A stretch of DNA of 64,000 bases from CAMEON01 sp045531965 (GCA_045531965.1 JAZSFA010000160.1:1-64000); one strand, 5' to 3'. Shown: positions 48,339 to 55,918, numbered from the stretch's first letter. Translations and numbers: made by a program. Notes: generated by a model from the letters alone, not told the origin.

Positions 48339-48569
48339 TTATGCGGTATAATTAAACATATTCTGAATCTCGGTGTTGAGGCGAGGAAGGATCACGGTGT
48401 TAAAAAGGGCGTAGAGACCGCCGAGAATGACCGCACCGACAACAACGGCCATGATGATCTTCACGCCGGTGTCAACATAACCCTCTGCCTTGACATTCTC
48501 GATAGTTGTCTTGGCTCTAACAGCCAAAGCATCGATCTTGTTCTGTACCTTCTTCATAATGTTCTTCAT
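48339..48569 (-). CDS. flp: Flp-type pilin (copy 1)
   Basis: A 76-residue pilin: a charged N-terminal leader, then AEGYVDTGVKIIMAVVVGA, a hydrophobic helix, and a short C-terminal tail ending MFNYTA. The prepilin peptidase would cleave before YVDTG. It is one of three nearly identical copies spaced about 271 bases apart, each with a GAGGTAATCAAAC ribosome binding region. Confidence 0.8.
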   Translation of the reverse strand: MKNIMKKVQNKIDALAVRAKTTIENVKAEGYVDTGVKIIMAVVVGAVILGGLYALFNTVILPRLNTEIQNMFNYTA

Positions 48570-48609
48570 AGTTTGATTACCTCATTCTTTCTTGTTTTTG
48601 TAGTAGGGA

Positions 48610-48840
48610 TCATGCAGTATAGTTGAACATGCTGTTGATCTTGGTTTCCAGGGTGGGCAGGATCACGTTGTCAAAGAGAGCGTAGAGACCGCCGAGAATG
48701 ACCGCGCCGACAACAACTGCGATGATGATCTTCACACCGGTGTCAACGTAGCCCTCAGCCTTGACATTCTCGATGGTAGTCTTGGCTCTGACAGCCAAAG
48801 CGTCGATCTTGTTCTGTACCTTCTTCATAATGTTCTTCAT
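48610..48840 (-). CDS. flp: Flp-type pilin (copy 2)
   Basis: A 76-residue pilin, identical to copy 3 over nearly its whole length (KAEGYVDTGVKIIIAVVVG core). Differences from copy 1 are concentrated in the last 25 residues (NVILPTLETKINSMFNYTA versus TVILPRLNTEIQNMFNYTA). The spacing and near-identical gaps show recent tandem duplication. Confidence 0.8.
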   Translation of the reverse strand: MKNIMKKVQNKIDALAVRAKTTIENVKAEGYVDTGVKIIIAVVVGAVILGGLYALFDNVILPTLETKINSMFNYTA

Positions 48841-48881
48841 AGGTTGATTACCTCATTCTTTCTTGTTTTTTGTAGTAGGGA

Positions 48882-49112
48882 TCAGGCAGTATAGTTGAAC
48901 ATACTGTTGATCTTGGTTTCCAGGGTGGGCAGGATCACGGTGTCAAAGAGAGCGTAGAGACCGCCGAGAATGACCGCACCGACAACAACGGCAATGATGA
49001 TCTTCACGCCTGTGTCAACGTAACCCTCTGCCTTGACATTCTCAATGGTTGTCTTGGCTCTGACAGCAAAAGCGTCGATCTTGTTCTGTACCTTCTTCAT
49101 AATGTTCTTCAT
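48882..49112 (-). CDS. flp: Flp-type pilin (copy 3)
   Basis: A 76-residue pilin differing from copy 2 at two positions (Phe for Leu near residue 15, Thr for Asn near 57). Same AEGYVDTGVK processing site and hydrophobic helix. It has the same leader sequence and ribosome binding site as the other copies. Confidence 0.8.
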   Translation of the reverse strand: MKNIMKKVQNKIDAFAVRAKTTIENVKAEGYVDTGVKIIIAVVVGAVILGGLYALFDTVILPTLETKINSMFNYTA

Positions 49113-49160
49113 AGTTTAATTACCTCATTCTTTCTTTTGTTTTTCGAATACGGCTAAAGA

Positions 49161-49391
49161 TTAGACCGTATAGTTGAACATATCGATGATCTCGGAATTG
49201 AGCTTCACGAGGATCACGTTCTTGAAAAGAGCGTAGAGACCGCCGAGAATAACTGCGCCGACAACAACGGCAATGATGATCTTCACGCCGGTATCAACGT
49301 AACCTTCAGCCTTGGCATTTGCAATGGCGGTCTTTGTTCTGATTGCGAGAGAGTCGAGCTTGTACTGGATCTTGTTCATGAACTTTTTCAT
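49161..49391 (-). CDS. flp: Flp-type pilin (copy 4, divergent)
   Basis: A 76-residue pilin with the same hydrophobic core (AEGYVDTGVKIIIAVVVGA) but a diverged leader (MKKFMNKIQYKLDSLAIRT) and a different tail (KLNSEIIDMFNYTV). It probably represents an older duplicate and may be a minor or alternative pilin. Confidence 0.8.
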   Translation of the reverse strand: MKKFMNKIQYKLDSLAIRTKTAIANAKAEGYVDTGVKIIIAVVVGAVILGGLYALFKNVILVKLNSEIIDMFNYTV

Positions 49392-49457
49392 TTTGAATTA
49401 CCTCATTCTTTCTTTGTTTTAATTTTAGATTTTATTTTTTGTTTGCGGTTGGTTAGA

Positions 49458-49697
49458 TTAGAGAAGGATGATGCCACCGCCGCCACCATCGTTTCCACTT
49501 CCACTGGGAGAACCGAACATATTTTGGATGCGTTCTGCAAGCCCCGGAAGAATCAGAGTGTTGAAGATATAATAGAGACCGCCGAGAAGCAGCGCACCGA
49601 TCACTACGGCAATAATCATCTTGACCGCAGTATCCACGTAGCCTTCTCCACCCTTATCTTCAAGCACGGCTTTTGCTCTTGCGAAAAAAATCTTCAC
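49458..49697 (-). CDS. flp: Flp-type pilin-like protein (copy 5), GTG start, Gly-rich tail
   Basis: A 79-residue member from a GTG at 49697, preceded by GGAGGTAAACA. The leader (KIFFARAKAVLEDKG) is followed by GEGYVDTAVKMIIAVVIGA and a helix, so it shares the processing motif. The C-terminus ends in a GSGNDGGGGGIILL glycine-rich tail unlike the other four, which suggests a distinct role such as a base or tip subunit. It is first in the leftward pilin array. Confidence 0.75.
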   Translation of the reverse strand: MKIFFARAKAVLEDKGGEGYVDTAVKMIIAVVIGALLLGGLYYIFNTLILPGLAERIQNMFGSPSGSGNDGGGGGIILL

Positions 49698-49791
49698 TGT
49701 TTACCTCCATGTCTTGTGGATTTTTCGCGTCAGGTCAGTTTAATTCAATCAGATCATAGGCACCACCTCGCTTCTGTTTTGGGCATAAAAA

Positions 49792-49834
49792 ACGGGGTAA
49801 AGCTTAGATGTTGGTTTCATCTTCTTTACCCCGT
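49792..49834 (-). terminator. Leftward terminator between parB and the pilin genes
   Basis: A perfect 11-bp stem ACGGGGTAAAG (49792-49802) / CTTTACCCCGT (49824-49834), followed on the minus strand by TTTTTTAT. It separates the ParB transcript from the pilus operon, so the pilin array needs its own promoter in 49698-49790, where I see no clear -35/-10. Confidence 0.8.
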
Positions 49835-49853
49835 GATTTCATATTCAGTTGTT

Positions 49854-50729
49854 TCATCGCGCGTCTCGCTCCTCCTTCTGATGCTGACGGTACATGGCCA
49901 ATGCCTTTACGATAGTTTCTTCAATCTGCTTTTGTGTCGTTCCTGTGGGAAAGAACTTTTCGATTCTTTCCATAGAGATCTTGACACGCTGCTTTTGGTT
50001 AGGCTTTTCTTCGCTCATAATTTCATTGATGGTATCCGTATCCAGCTTCCCTTCTTTGCTCAATTCCTTCATCCTGATGGTCTGCGCGTGAGACGGGAAA
50101 GTTCCCTCGGTGTCGATATAATCCACCAAGTCCCGCATTTCCTCCTCCTGCAAGTAAGAAAGCTCCACGGCGGGTCTCATACCGATCTTTCCCTCATCGA
50201 CAAACTCAAGAAGTTCGGGGGTGAGTTCATTGAGACGGATATATCTTTGGACTTGATTCCTACTCTCACCTGCATCTTGAGCAATGATCTCATCGGTTCT
50301 TAACTTCGTCCCCAGTGGGGACGAAGTTAAATCCGTCCTTTTCCCTTGCCTTTTCATCGCTTCCATTTTCATTTTATATGCGCGCGCTTTCTCCGAAGGT
50401 AGAATGTGCTCTCGCTGAAGATTGGAATCTACCATTTCTATCAACGCTTCATCACAACTCAACTCACGGATGATGATGGGGATAAGCTCAATACCCAGCC
50501 GTTCACAAGCGTATTTTCTTCTGTGACCTGATATAAGCTCATAGCGTTCTCCTTCCTTTTTACGGGCAATAACAGGGTTGAGAATGCCGTTCATTTCGAT
50601 GCTGTGGATGAGCTGCTCCATGCTTTCATCATCTTTTACGAGAAAGGGGTGATGAGGGAAATCGTCGATCTGCTTGATAGCGACCACGCGGACTTTTTCA
50701 CGCTTGACCTCATCAGTCGGCTCACTCAT
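49854..50729 (-). CDS. parB: ParB/Spo0J-family protein
   Basis: A 291-residue ParB-type protein. The N-terminal nuclease-fold (CTP-binding in ParB) domain contains NGILNPVIARKKEG, ELISGHRRKYACERLG (GHRR box) and NLQREHILPSEKA (residues about 115-128); a helix-turn-helix follows near 165-185 and a helical C-terminus. In Firmicutes ICEs a ParB protein of this kind is common near one end without a ParA neighbour. It may stabilise the element or regulate its operons. It overlaps the upstream gene by eight bases. Confidence 0.85.
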   Translation of the reverse strand: MSEPTDEVKREKVRVVAIKQIDDFPHHPFLVKDDESMEQLIHSIEMNGILNPVIARKKEGERYELISGHRRKYACERLGIELIPIIIRELSCDEALIEMVDSNLQREHILPSEKARAYKMKMEAMKRQGKRTDLTSSPLGTKLRTDEIIAQDAGESRNQVQRYIRLNELTPELLEFVDEGKIGMRPAVELSYLQEEEMRDLVDYIDTEGTFPSHAQTIRMKELSKEGKLDTDTINEIMSEEKPNQKQRVKISMERIEKFFPTGTTQKQIEETIVKALAMYRQHQKEERDAR

Positions 50730-51441
50730 AATTTCTTACCTCCTTTCTCTGGTGCTTTTTTCTCTTTGCTCTCTGCTTTTCGCTGATTTTAACGGCATCA
50801 AGTCCATATACACCAATTGCAACTGCACAGCAAGCTACCCGAAACACATCAAAGTCCACGGTTTCCTCGTCTGAGAGATCCGGTAAGTCAGAAACAATAG
50901 CTCCATATTCCAAGTTCATTGCCGTAAGAAATAAATGATAGCCGTTTACATCAAATTCACGCGCATTGATTTCCAAAGCAGAATAGACAACACCATCACT
51001 CTCCAAATCTTTCTTGACATGGTTCCACACCGAGCCATATGCAGAAAGCAAGAATATCTGTCCCATGAGGCTACTACTTGCCTTTTTGTTCTGAGCAAGC
51101 CCTTCGTAAAAGCGCTTACGGTGCCCTGCGTTCAAGAAGCAACTTTTCACTTCCGAAATTCTCTCTACGGCCAAACGCAATCGATAACGGAAAGCCGGAT
51201 CGCCTATATCGCCAAAACAGTATCTCATCATTTCTCCAAAGGTACAAGTGTGTGCCGCGATGCATTCATCCATGCAGCAACACTCCTTCAAAGAGCATTT
51301 ACCCTTGGTAGAGTACAGACAATAGCTACACCGAGAGACACAGCTTTTATATGGGAATTTTCTTTCTCCCGCTTCAGGATGTCGGATGGATCTGATCAGA
51401 TCTCCAACATCAGTTCCGATTTTTTTCTTTTCAATATACAT
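50722..51441 (-). CDS. Cys-rich ICE protein upstream of parB
   Basis: A 239-residue protein. Residues about 34-68 hold nine cysteines (CVSRCSYCLYSTKGKC, CCCMDEC, HTC), a likely zinc or iron-sulfur site. The remainder is helical, with an acidic patch DLPDLSDEETVDFDVF near residue 200 and a basic Lys/Arg tail. I recognise no family. It is the right-most ICE gene of the leftward operon, with an AGGAGGAG site and, just upstream, a perfect palindrome (51461-51474) and a terminator-like hairpin. Confidence 0.55.
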   Translation of the reverse strand: MYIEKKKIGTDVGDLIRSIRHPEAGERKFPYKSCVSRCSYCLYSTKGKCSLKECCCMDECIAAHTCTFGEMMRYCFGDIGDPAFRYRLRLAVERISEVKSCFLNAGHRKRFYEGLAQNKKASSSLMGQIFLLSAYGSVWNHVKKDLESDGVVYSALEINAREFDVNGYHLFLTAMNLEYGAIVSDLPDLSDEETVDFDVFRVACCAVAIGVYGLDAVKISEKQRAKRKKHQRKEVRNYE

Positions 51442-51460
51442 TTTCTCCTCCTGTTGGTTG

Positions 51461-51474
51461 TGTTTACGTAAACA
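51461..51474. promoter_or_regulatory. Perfect 14-bp palindrome before the ICE operon
   Basis: TGTTTACGTAAACA is a perfect palindrome 20 bases upstream of the ATG at 51441, between the terminator hairpin and the ribosome binding site. It could be an operator or an attenuation element for the leftward ICE operon; a clear promoter was not found. Confidence 0.5.
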
Positions 51475-51477
51475 AAA

Positions 51478-51522
51478 AAGCCGACCTTATATCCACTTCA
51501 TTAGTGGTCATAAAGTCGGCTT
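51478..51522 (-). terminator. Leftward terminator upstream of the ICE operon
   Basis: A long stem AAGCCGAC-C-TTAT (51478-51490) / ATAAAGTCGGCTT (51510-51522, one mismatch), continued inward by CCACT/AGTGG. On the minus strand it is followed by TTTTTTG. It would stop leftward transcripts from the GNAT gene or tRNA operon before the ICE genes. Its ends share the AGCCG...CGGCT pattern with the terminators at 9861 and 19219. Confidence 0.7.
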
Positions 51523-51664
51523 CAATTTGCCTATGTAATATGTTATAAAATATATAGTACTTAAAAACAATAATTTATATTATTTTCGAAATCCAACAAT
51601 AAATCTTACAGATAGCAGATAATAATCTATAGAATAACAAAAAATCAAATATTCCCAAATTAAA

Positions 51665-52027
51665 TTATAAGTCAATAAACATAATATTGTCATACTCTTT
51701 TATATATTGATCATTTATAAACTTAAAACCCAAATTTTTGTATTTTGTATACAAGGTATTCAATTCCATAAGTTCAGTATCATCATAATATTTTTCAGCT
51801 TTGGGAGTCACAAATATTCTCGTTATTCCATTATCCTTGGCCTCTTTGATAATACAGTCTAATAGTTGCTTGCCGTATCTCTTTTTGTTTCCTCTATACT
51901 TAGAACATACTCCAAATCTAATAATCTGGAGTTCATTATTTCCATAACTAGCCTCAATACAACCCGTTTCTTTCTTAAATATGTTTATCAATGCATAGCT
52001 ATATTTGAATTTTCTTATTGTCTTCAC
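51665..52027 (-). CDS. GNAT-like acetyltransferase, GTG start
   Basis: A 120-residue AT-rich protein. The IRFGVCSKYRGNKKRYGKQLLDCII segment contains the R/Q-x-x-G-x-G/A-type acetyl-CoA loop in a degenerate form (RGNKKRYGK), and LYTKYKNLGFKF is the typical GNAT C-terminal strand. At 120 residues it is short for the family. The start codon is GTG at 52027 after AGAGGGG. Composition differs from both the ICE and the chromosome. Substrate unknown. Confidence 0.6.
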   Translation of the reverse strand: MKTIRKFKYSYALINIFKKETGCIEASYGNNELQIIRFGVCSKYRGNKKRYGKQLLDCIIKEAKDNGITRIFVTPKAEKYYDDTELMELNTLYTKYKNLGFKFINDQYIKEYDNIMFIDL

Positions 52028-52151
52028 TTACATATACCCCTCTAATAATTGCAAAATAATAAAATCCCCAGTTCATAACCTGTTAACTTAAAAAATAACG
52101 TTTTTTTCAGCAAATAAATTAAGAAAAAGAAAATATGTTACAAAACACAAA

Positions 52152-52174
52152 AAGCCCTTGAATATCAAGGACTT
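52152..52174 (-). terminator. Leftward terminator after the tRNA operon
   Basis: Hairpin built on CCTTG (52156-52160) and CAAGG (52166-52170), extended by AAG and CTT; on the minus strand TTTTTGTGTTTT follows. It is placed 32 bases after the 3' end of tRNA-Cys. Confidence 0.7.
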
Positions 52175-52206
52175 TTATGTGCTACAGCCTTTTCGTACTG
52201 TAAAGA

Positions 52207-52280
52207 TGGAGGCGCCACCCGGAATCGGACCGGGGATAAGGGTTTTGCAGACCCGTGCCTTACCGCTTGGCCATGGCGCC
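52207..52280 (-). tRNA. tRNA-Cys (GCA)
   Basis: A 74-base tRNA with encoded CCA. The acceptor GGCGCCA pairs with TGGCGCC, the anticodon loop reads CTGCAAA and the T-loop GGTTCGAATCC-type sequence is present as GGTCCGAATCC. It is the last gene of the leftward tRNA cluster, with its 3' end pointing to the ICE, so its 3' half is a candidate attachment site. Confidence 0.95.
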
Positions 52281-52333
52281 GTATTCAATTTTGTAACAAA
52301 TGCGGATGCGAATGAATCGCACCCGCATTGTTC

Positions 52334-52409
52334 TGGAGCGGATTACGGGGCTCGAACCCGCCACCTTCGCCTTGGCAAGGCGACGCTCTACCAAATGAGC
52401 TAAATCCGC
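52334..52409 (-). tRNA. tRNA-Gly (GCC)
   Basis: A 76-base tRNA with encoded CCA; acceptor GCGGATT/AATCCGC, anticodon loop TTGCCAA, T-arm GGGTTCGAGCCC. Part of the Val-Asp-Phe-Gly-Cys leftward cluster. Confidence 0.95.
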
Positions 52410-52446
52410 ATAGAAGTGACCGAATGATTACCCGACCCCTTCAAGA

Positions 52447-52522
52447 TGGTGCCTCCGGTCGGAATCGAACCAACGACACTGTGATTTTCAGTCACATGCT
52501 CTACCAACTGAGCTACAGAGGC
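52447..52522 (-). tRNA. tRNA-Phe (GAA)
   Basis: A 76-base tRNA with encoded CCA; acceptor GCCTCTG/CGGAGGC, anticodon loop CTGAAAA, T-arm GGTTCGATTCC. Confidence 0.95.
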
Positions 52523-52556
52523 ATACAGCCAATAGACTGATCTTCTTTAAAAGAAG

Positions 52557-52633
52557 TGGCGACCCGAAGGGGACTCGAACCCCTGACCTCTAGCGTGACA
52601 GGCTAGCGTTCTAACCAACTGAACTACCGGGCC
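52557..52633 (-). tRNA. tRNA-Asp (GTC)
   Basis: A 77-base tRNA with encoded CCA; acceptor GGCCCGG/TCGGGTC (two G-U pairs), anticodon loop CTGTCAC, T-arm GGGGTTCGAGTCCCC. Confidence 0.95.
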
Positions 52634-52637
52634 GTAA

Positions 52638-52713
52638 TGGTGGGAACAACAGGGCTCGAACCTGTGACCCTCTGCTTGTAAGGCAGATGCTCTCCCAGCT
52701 GAGCTATGCTCCC
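52638..52713 (-). tRNA. tRNA-Val (TAC)
   Basis: A 76-base tRNA with encoded CCA; acceptor GGGAGCA/TGTTCCC, anticodon loop CTTACAA, T-arm AGGTTCGAGCCCT. First of the cluster; four bases from tRNA-Asp. Confidence 0.95.
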
Positions 52714-52727
52714 TTGACGACTCGCTT

Positions 52728-52756
52728 ATTATATCACAAGTCATTTCGTTTGTCAA
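52728..52756 (-). promoter_or_regulatory. tRNA promoter, proximal
   Basis: On the minus strand TTGACA (52756-52751), 17-base spacer, TATAAT (52733-52728): a full consensus sigma-A promoter 15 bases from the 5' end of tRNA-Val. A near copy lies further upstream. Confidence 0.9.
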
Positions 52757-52840
52757 GAGGTTTTTCAAAACTTTTTTAAAAATTTTTTCGACCTCTCGTT
52801 TGCGTCCTTTACCTGGGCGGTTTCGTTCGCAACGGTGTGT

Positions 52841-52869
52841 ATTATATCACAGGTGTTTGGATTTGTCAA
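52841..52869 (-). promoter_or_regulatory. tRNA promoter, distal
   Basis: TTGACA (52869-52864), 17-base spacer, TATAAT (52846-52841), on the minus strand. The region upstream of each -35 is similar (AAAAACC next to TTGACA, and A/T tracts), showing duplication of the promoter. Upstream A-tracts could act as UP elements. Confidence 0.9.
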
Positions 52870-52945
52870 TAGGTTTTTCGAAAAAAATTCTAAAATTTTT
52901 CCAGGCGTTTTCTGTCATCAAATCGCACAATTTTTTTCTACCCTG

Positions 52946-52974
52946 TTGCACATCCGCGGCAGTTGTGCTATAAT
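52946..52974 (+). promoter_or_regulatory. Promoter of the flavin reductase-like gene
   Basis: TTGCAC (52946-52951), 17-base spacer, TATAAT (52969-52974), followed 41 bases later by the ATG with a GGAGG site. Confidence 0.8.
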
Positions 52975-53014
52975 ATGATATAATGAATAAATGTTTCTAT
53001 CACGGAGGTCTTAT

Positions 53015-53536
53015 ATGAACCGCTTCACCCATATCGCCCCCGAGGCCATCACCGACAATCTGTTCTCCGCCATCGGCAAGGACTGGATGCTGATCACCGC
53101 CGCCGATCCCGACACGGGCGCCGTCAACACCATGACAGCCAGTTGGGGCTGCGCGGGCATTCTTTGGAACAAGCCCGTGGCCATCGCCTTCATCCGTCCC
53201 CAGCGGTACACCTACGGGTTCACCGAGAAGTCGGACACCCTGTCTCTGTCCTTTCTGCCCGATGGGGAGGTCTACCGCGCCGCTTTGAAATACTGCGGCA
53301 CCAAGTCGGGCAGAGACGGCGACAAATTCGCCGCCACAGGGCTGACACCCGCCAAGACCGAGGGGGGTGTTCCCTACGTGGGCGAGGCGCGGATGGTGCT
53401 GGTCTGCCGCAAGCTGTACGCCGATGATCTGAAGGAGAACCGCTTTATCGACCCCGAGATGCTGAAAAACTACGCCGCCAAGGATTATCACAGATTTTAT
53501 ATTTGCGAGATCACAGACGTGATGGTGGCAGAGTGA
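53015..53536 (+). CDS. Flavin reductase-like FMN-binding protein
   Basis: A 173-residue protein of the flavin reductase-like fold. DWMLITAADPDTGAVNTMTASWGCAG and the KPVAIAFIRPQRYTYGF strand match the FMN-binding split-barrel, and SLSFLPDGEVYRAALKYCG is the family's dimer region. The chosen ATG (53015) follows GGAGG seven bases upstream; the ATG at 52991 has none. These enzymes reduce flavin or act as NADH-dependent oxidoreductases. The promoter is upstream. High GC composition identifies this as host chromosome. Confidence 0.8.
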   Translation: MNRFTHIAPEAITDNLFSAIGKDWMLITAADPDTGAVNTMTASWGCAGILWNKPVAIAFIRPQRYTYGFTEKSDTLSLSFLPDGEVYRAALKYCGTKSGRDGDKFAATGLTPAKTEGGVPYVGEARMVLVCRKLYADDLKENRFIDPEMLKNYAAKDYHRFYICEITDVMVAE

Positions 53537-53554
53537 GGACATAGCGCGCCTCAC

Positions 53555-53580
53555 GGGCGGAGATGGAATCCGCCTCTACG
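53555..53580. repeat. Short intergenic hairpin repeat
   Basis: GGCGGA (53556-53561) and TCCGCC (53569-53574) form a hairpin followed by CTACGA. A similar hairpin ending CTACG lies at 54534-54557. Confidence 0.5.
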
Positions 53581-53613
53581 ATATATCATTCTCAAAACAA
53601 AGGAGACAAAACT

Positions 53614-54510
53614 ATGTCCATTGATATCGTCATCAAGCAAAAAGGTTTTTCCAAAAAGGTACTGCCTCTGTCCGTTCTGACGGGCGGCGAGCTGGCCTAC
53701 GGCACCTATGAGAACGGCTACCGTCTGAGCGTGGGCAAGATCGAGGGGGAGGAGATCATGCTGTTCCATCCCGACCACATCGGTCGCGGCTTCTCGGTCA
53801 CCTGGACGCCCGATGAGAAAAAGCAGGTGATCCTCCGCGCCCTGAACCCCACCTGCGCCGACGAGCTGCGGGATTTTTACGCTGTGGTGGCTCGCATCAC
53901 GAAGCACTGGAAATGTTCTCTCACGGTGGACGGCAACCGCACCACCCCCGAAAAGTTCCAAGCGGGGCTGGACGATATGCTCCGCGCCAATGACAGTTAT
54001 CTGAACCTTTTCATTTCAGAGGCACTCAAAAAGGACGAATACGGCTCGATCGTGCTGTATTCCGCGCTTTGGCCCATGGACTTCGGCTCCAAGGAAGCCA
54101 AAATGGTATCCGAGGCTCCCGAAGGCGCACCCGCCCGCTTTGCTCGTTGGCTCCACGAGATGCAATCCGTGGATGCCTACTACGCCGCAGTAGGATTCTT
54201 TGACGATCCCAAGGGGATTTACGGCCGTTTGGCCTTCACCGAGGGGTGCAGGAGCATCTTCCCCGTGAAGCCCTCGGTGCCCTTCGGGTTGGTCGATCCC
54301 CATACGGGACGCGCGTTGGAATGCGACAAGTACGAGCTGTATCTTTACTCCACCAGCCTGGAGACCCACCTCGGAACGGTGGATTACGCCAAGTTTATCA
54401 ACGCGCTTGACCCTGCCAAGGTGTCCACATACGACACGGGACACGTGATGATCGAGGCGCACGATCTTAATGAAATGAAGGAACTGCTGAGGCGGATGCA
54501 GGAGGGCTAA
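53614..54510 (+). CDS. DUF4299-family protein
   Basis: A 298-residue cytoplasmic protein of the DUF4299 family, recognised by the KGFSKKVLPLSVLTGGELAYG start, the TWTPDEKKQVILRAL region and FSTSLETHLGTVDYA-like C-terminal sequence (here YSTSLETHLG). The function of the family is unknown. The start at 53614 has AAAGGAG upstream. It sits alone between two hairpin repeats, in the same direction as its neighbours, with its own likely promoter not obvious. Confidence 0.7.
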   Translation: MSIDIVIKQKGFSKKVLPLSVLTGGELAYGTYENGYRLSVGKIEGEEIMLFHPDHIGRGFSVTWTPDEKKQVILRALNPTCADELRDFYAVVARITKHWKCSLTVDGNRTTPEKFQAGLDDMLRANDSYLNLFISEALKKDEYGSIVLYSALWPMDFGSKEAKMVSEAPEGAPARFARWLHEMQSVDAYYAAVGFFDDPKGIYGRLAFTEGCRSIFPVKPSVPFGLVDPHTGRALECDKYELYLYSTSLETHLGTVDYAKFINALDPAKVSTYDTGHVMIEAHDLNEMKELLRRMQEG

Positions 54511-54533
54511 AGCCCACATCACGCCTCCGAATC

Positions 54534-54552
54534 GGGCGACCCAAGGTCGCCC
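54534..54552. repeat. Short intergenic hairpin repeat
   Basis: GGGCGACC (54534-54541) CAA GGTCGCCC (54545-54552), followed by CCTACG. It is 8 bp of perfect stem and is a type of dispersed hairpin common in GC-rich Clostridia intergenic space. Confidence 0.6.
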
Positions 54553-54628
54553 CTACGCGAAACCGGAAAATATCGTATGAATTCCGTGCATCGCACGTCC
54601 AAAGATTTAACAGAAAGGGTACATAACC

Positions 54629-55888
54629 ATGGAAAAGAACGAAATTTACCTGCAAGTTGAAAATATCTGCCGCGCCGCCAAGGTCGCCTCCCGCGCCTAC
54701 GGCTCCACGGGCACTGCCGAGAAAAACGCCCTGCTCTGCGCCATGGCGGATCAGCTCATGGCAGATCTGGACGAAATTCTGACCGCCAACGAGAGGGATC
54801 TGGCAAACGCCGCCGAGAACGGCGTCCCCAAGACCATGCTTGACCGTCTCAAGCTGGACGAGAAGCGCATGAAGGGCATCTGCGACGCCCTCCGCGAGGT
54901 GGCGGCGCTCCCCGACCCCATCGGTTCGGGGGAAAGAACCGTCCGTCCCAACGGCCTGGTGATCCAGAAGGTACGCGCGCCCATGGGTTGCGTCGCCATG
55001 ATCTACGAAGCCAGACCCAACGTGACGGTGGACGCCGCCGCTCTGTGTCTGAAAACGGGCAACGCCGTGGTGCTTCGCGGTGGTAAGGAGGCCATCCAAT
55101 CGGGCACGGCTCTGGTGGCATCCATGCGAAAGGCTTTGGTGGCCAAGGGCTTCTCCCCCGATCTGATCGGCTTCATCACCTCCACCGACCGCGCGGGCTC
55201 CACCGCCCTCATGAATATGCGGGGTCTCGTGGACGTGCTGATCCCCCGCGGCGGCAAGGGTCTGATCCGTGCCGTGGTGGAGAACGCCAAGGTACCCGTC
55301 ATCGAGACGGGGGCAGGCAACTGCCATCTGTACGTGGACGAGACGGCTGACCTTGCCAAGGCCGTGGCCGTGGCTGTCAACGCCAAATGCTCCCGTCCCT
55401 CGGTGTGCAACGCCATTGAGACCCTCTTGGTGCATGAGTCCGTGGCAGCCGAGTATCTGCCCATGATGGCCGAGGCCATGAAGCCTTGGAACGTGGAGAT
55501 CAGAGGCGACGAGGCCACCCGCGCCATTCTCCCCGAGGCTCTGCCCGCCACCGAGGAGGACTACGAGACCGAATACAACGATTACATTCTGGCCGTCCGC
55601 GTAGTGGACGGGGTGGATACCGCCATTGACCACATCAATACCTACTCCACGGGTCACAGCGAGGCCATCATGACCCGCTCCATCGAGCATGCCGACAAGT
55701 TCCGCGCCCTGATCGACTCGGCGGCGGTGTACGTCAACGCCTCCACCCGCTTTACCGACGGTGGCGAGTTTGGCTTCGGTGCCGAGATCGGCATTTCTAC
55801 GCAGAAGCTCCACGCACGCGGGCCTATGGGGCTGATGGCGCTCACGACGGATAAGTATTTGATTGATGGTAACGGACAAGTCAGATAA
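54629..55888 (+). CDS. proA: Glutamate-5-semialdehyde dehydrogenase
   Basis: A 419-residue ProA, the second enzyme of proline synthesis (gamma-glutamyl phosphate to glutamate semialdehyde, NADPH-dependent). APMGCVAMIYEARPNVTVDAA, the VLRGGKEA loop, and the catalytic-cysteine region NAKCSRPSVCNAIETLLVH (Cys near residue 262) are diagnostic; the C-terminus has RFTDGGEFGFGAEIGIST. Full length. No proB gene is near it in this window, so the kinase must be elsewhere. RBS AGAAAGGG precedes the ATG. Confidence 0.97.
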   Translation: MEKNEIYLQVENICRAAKVASRAYGSTGTAEKNALLCAMADQLMADLDEILTANERDLANAAENGVPKTMLDRLKLDEKRMKGICDALREVAALPDPIGSGERTVRPNGLVIQKVRAPMGCVAMIYEARPNVTVDAAALCLKTGNAVVLRGGKEAIQSGTALVASMRKALVAKGFSPDLIGFITSTDRAGSTALMNMRGLVDVLIPRGGKGLIRAVVENAKVPVIETGAGNCHLYVDETADLAKAVAVAVNAKCSRPSVCNAIETLLVHESVAAEYLPMMAEAMKPWNVEIRGDEATRAILPEALPATEEDYETEYNDYILAVRVVDGVDTAIDHINTYSTGHSEAIMTRSIEHADKFRALIDSAAVYVNASTRFTDGGEFGFGAEIGISTQKLHARGPMGLMALTTDKYLIDGNGQVR

Positions 55889-55918
55889 CGAAAAAAAAAC
55901 GGGGGGATATGATTTTTC

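Noticed and set aside
48339..49391. Pilin repeats as a CRISPR-like array
   Set aside because: The repeat units are full coding copies of about 230 bases with start signals, not short repeats with spacers.
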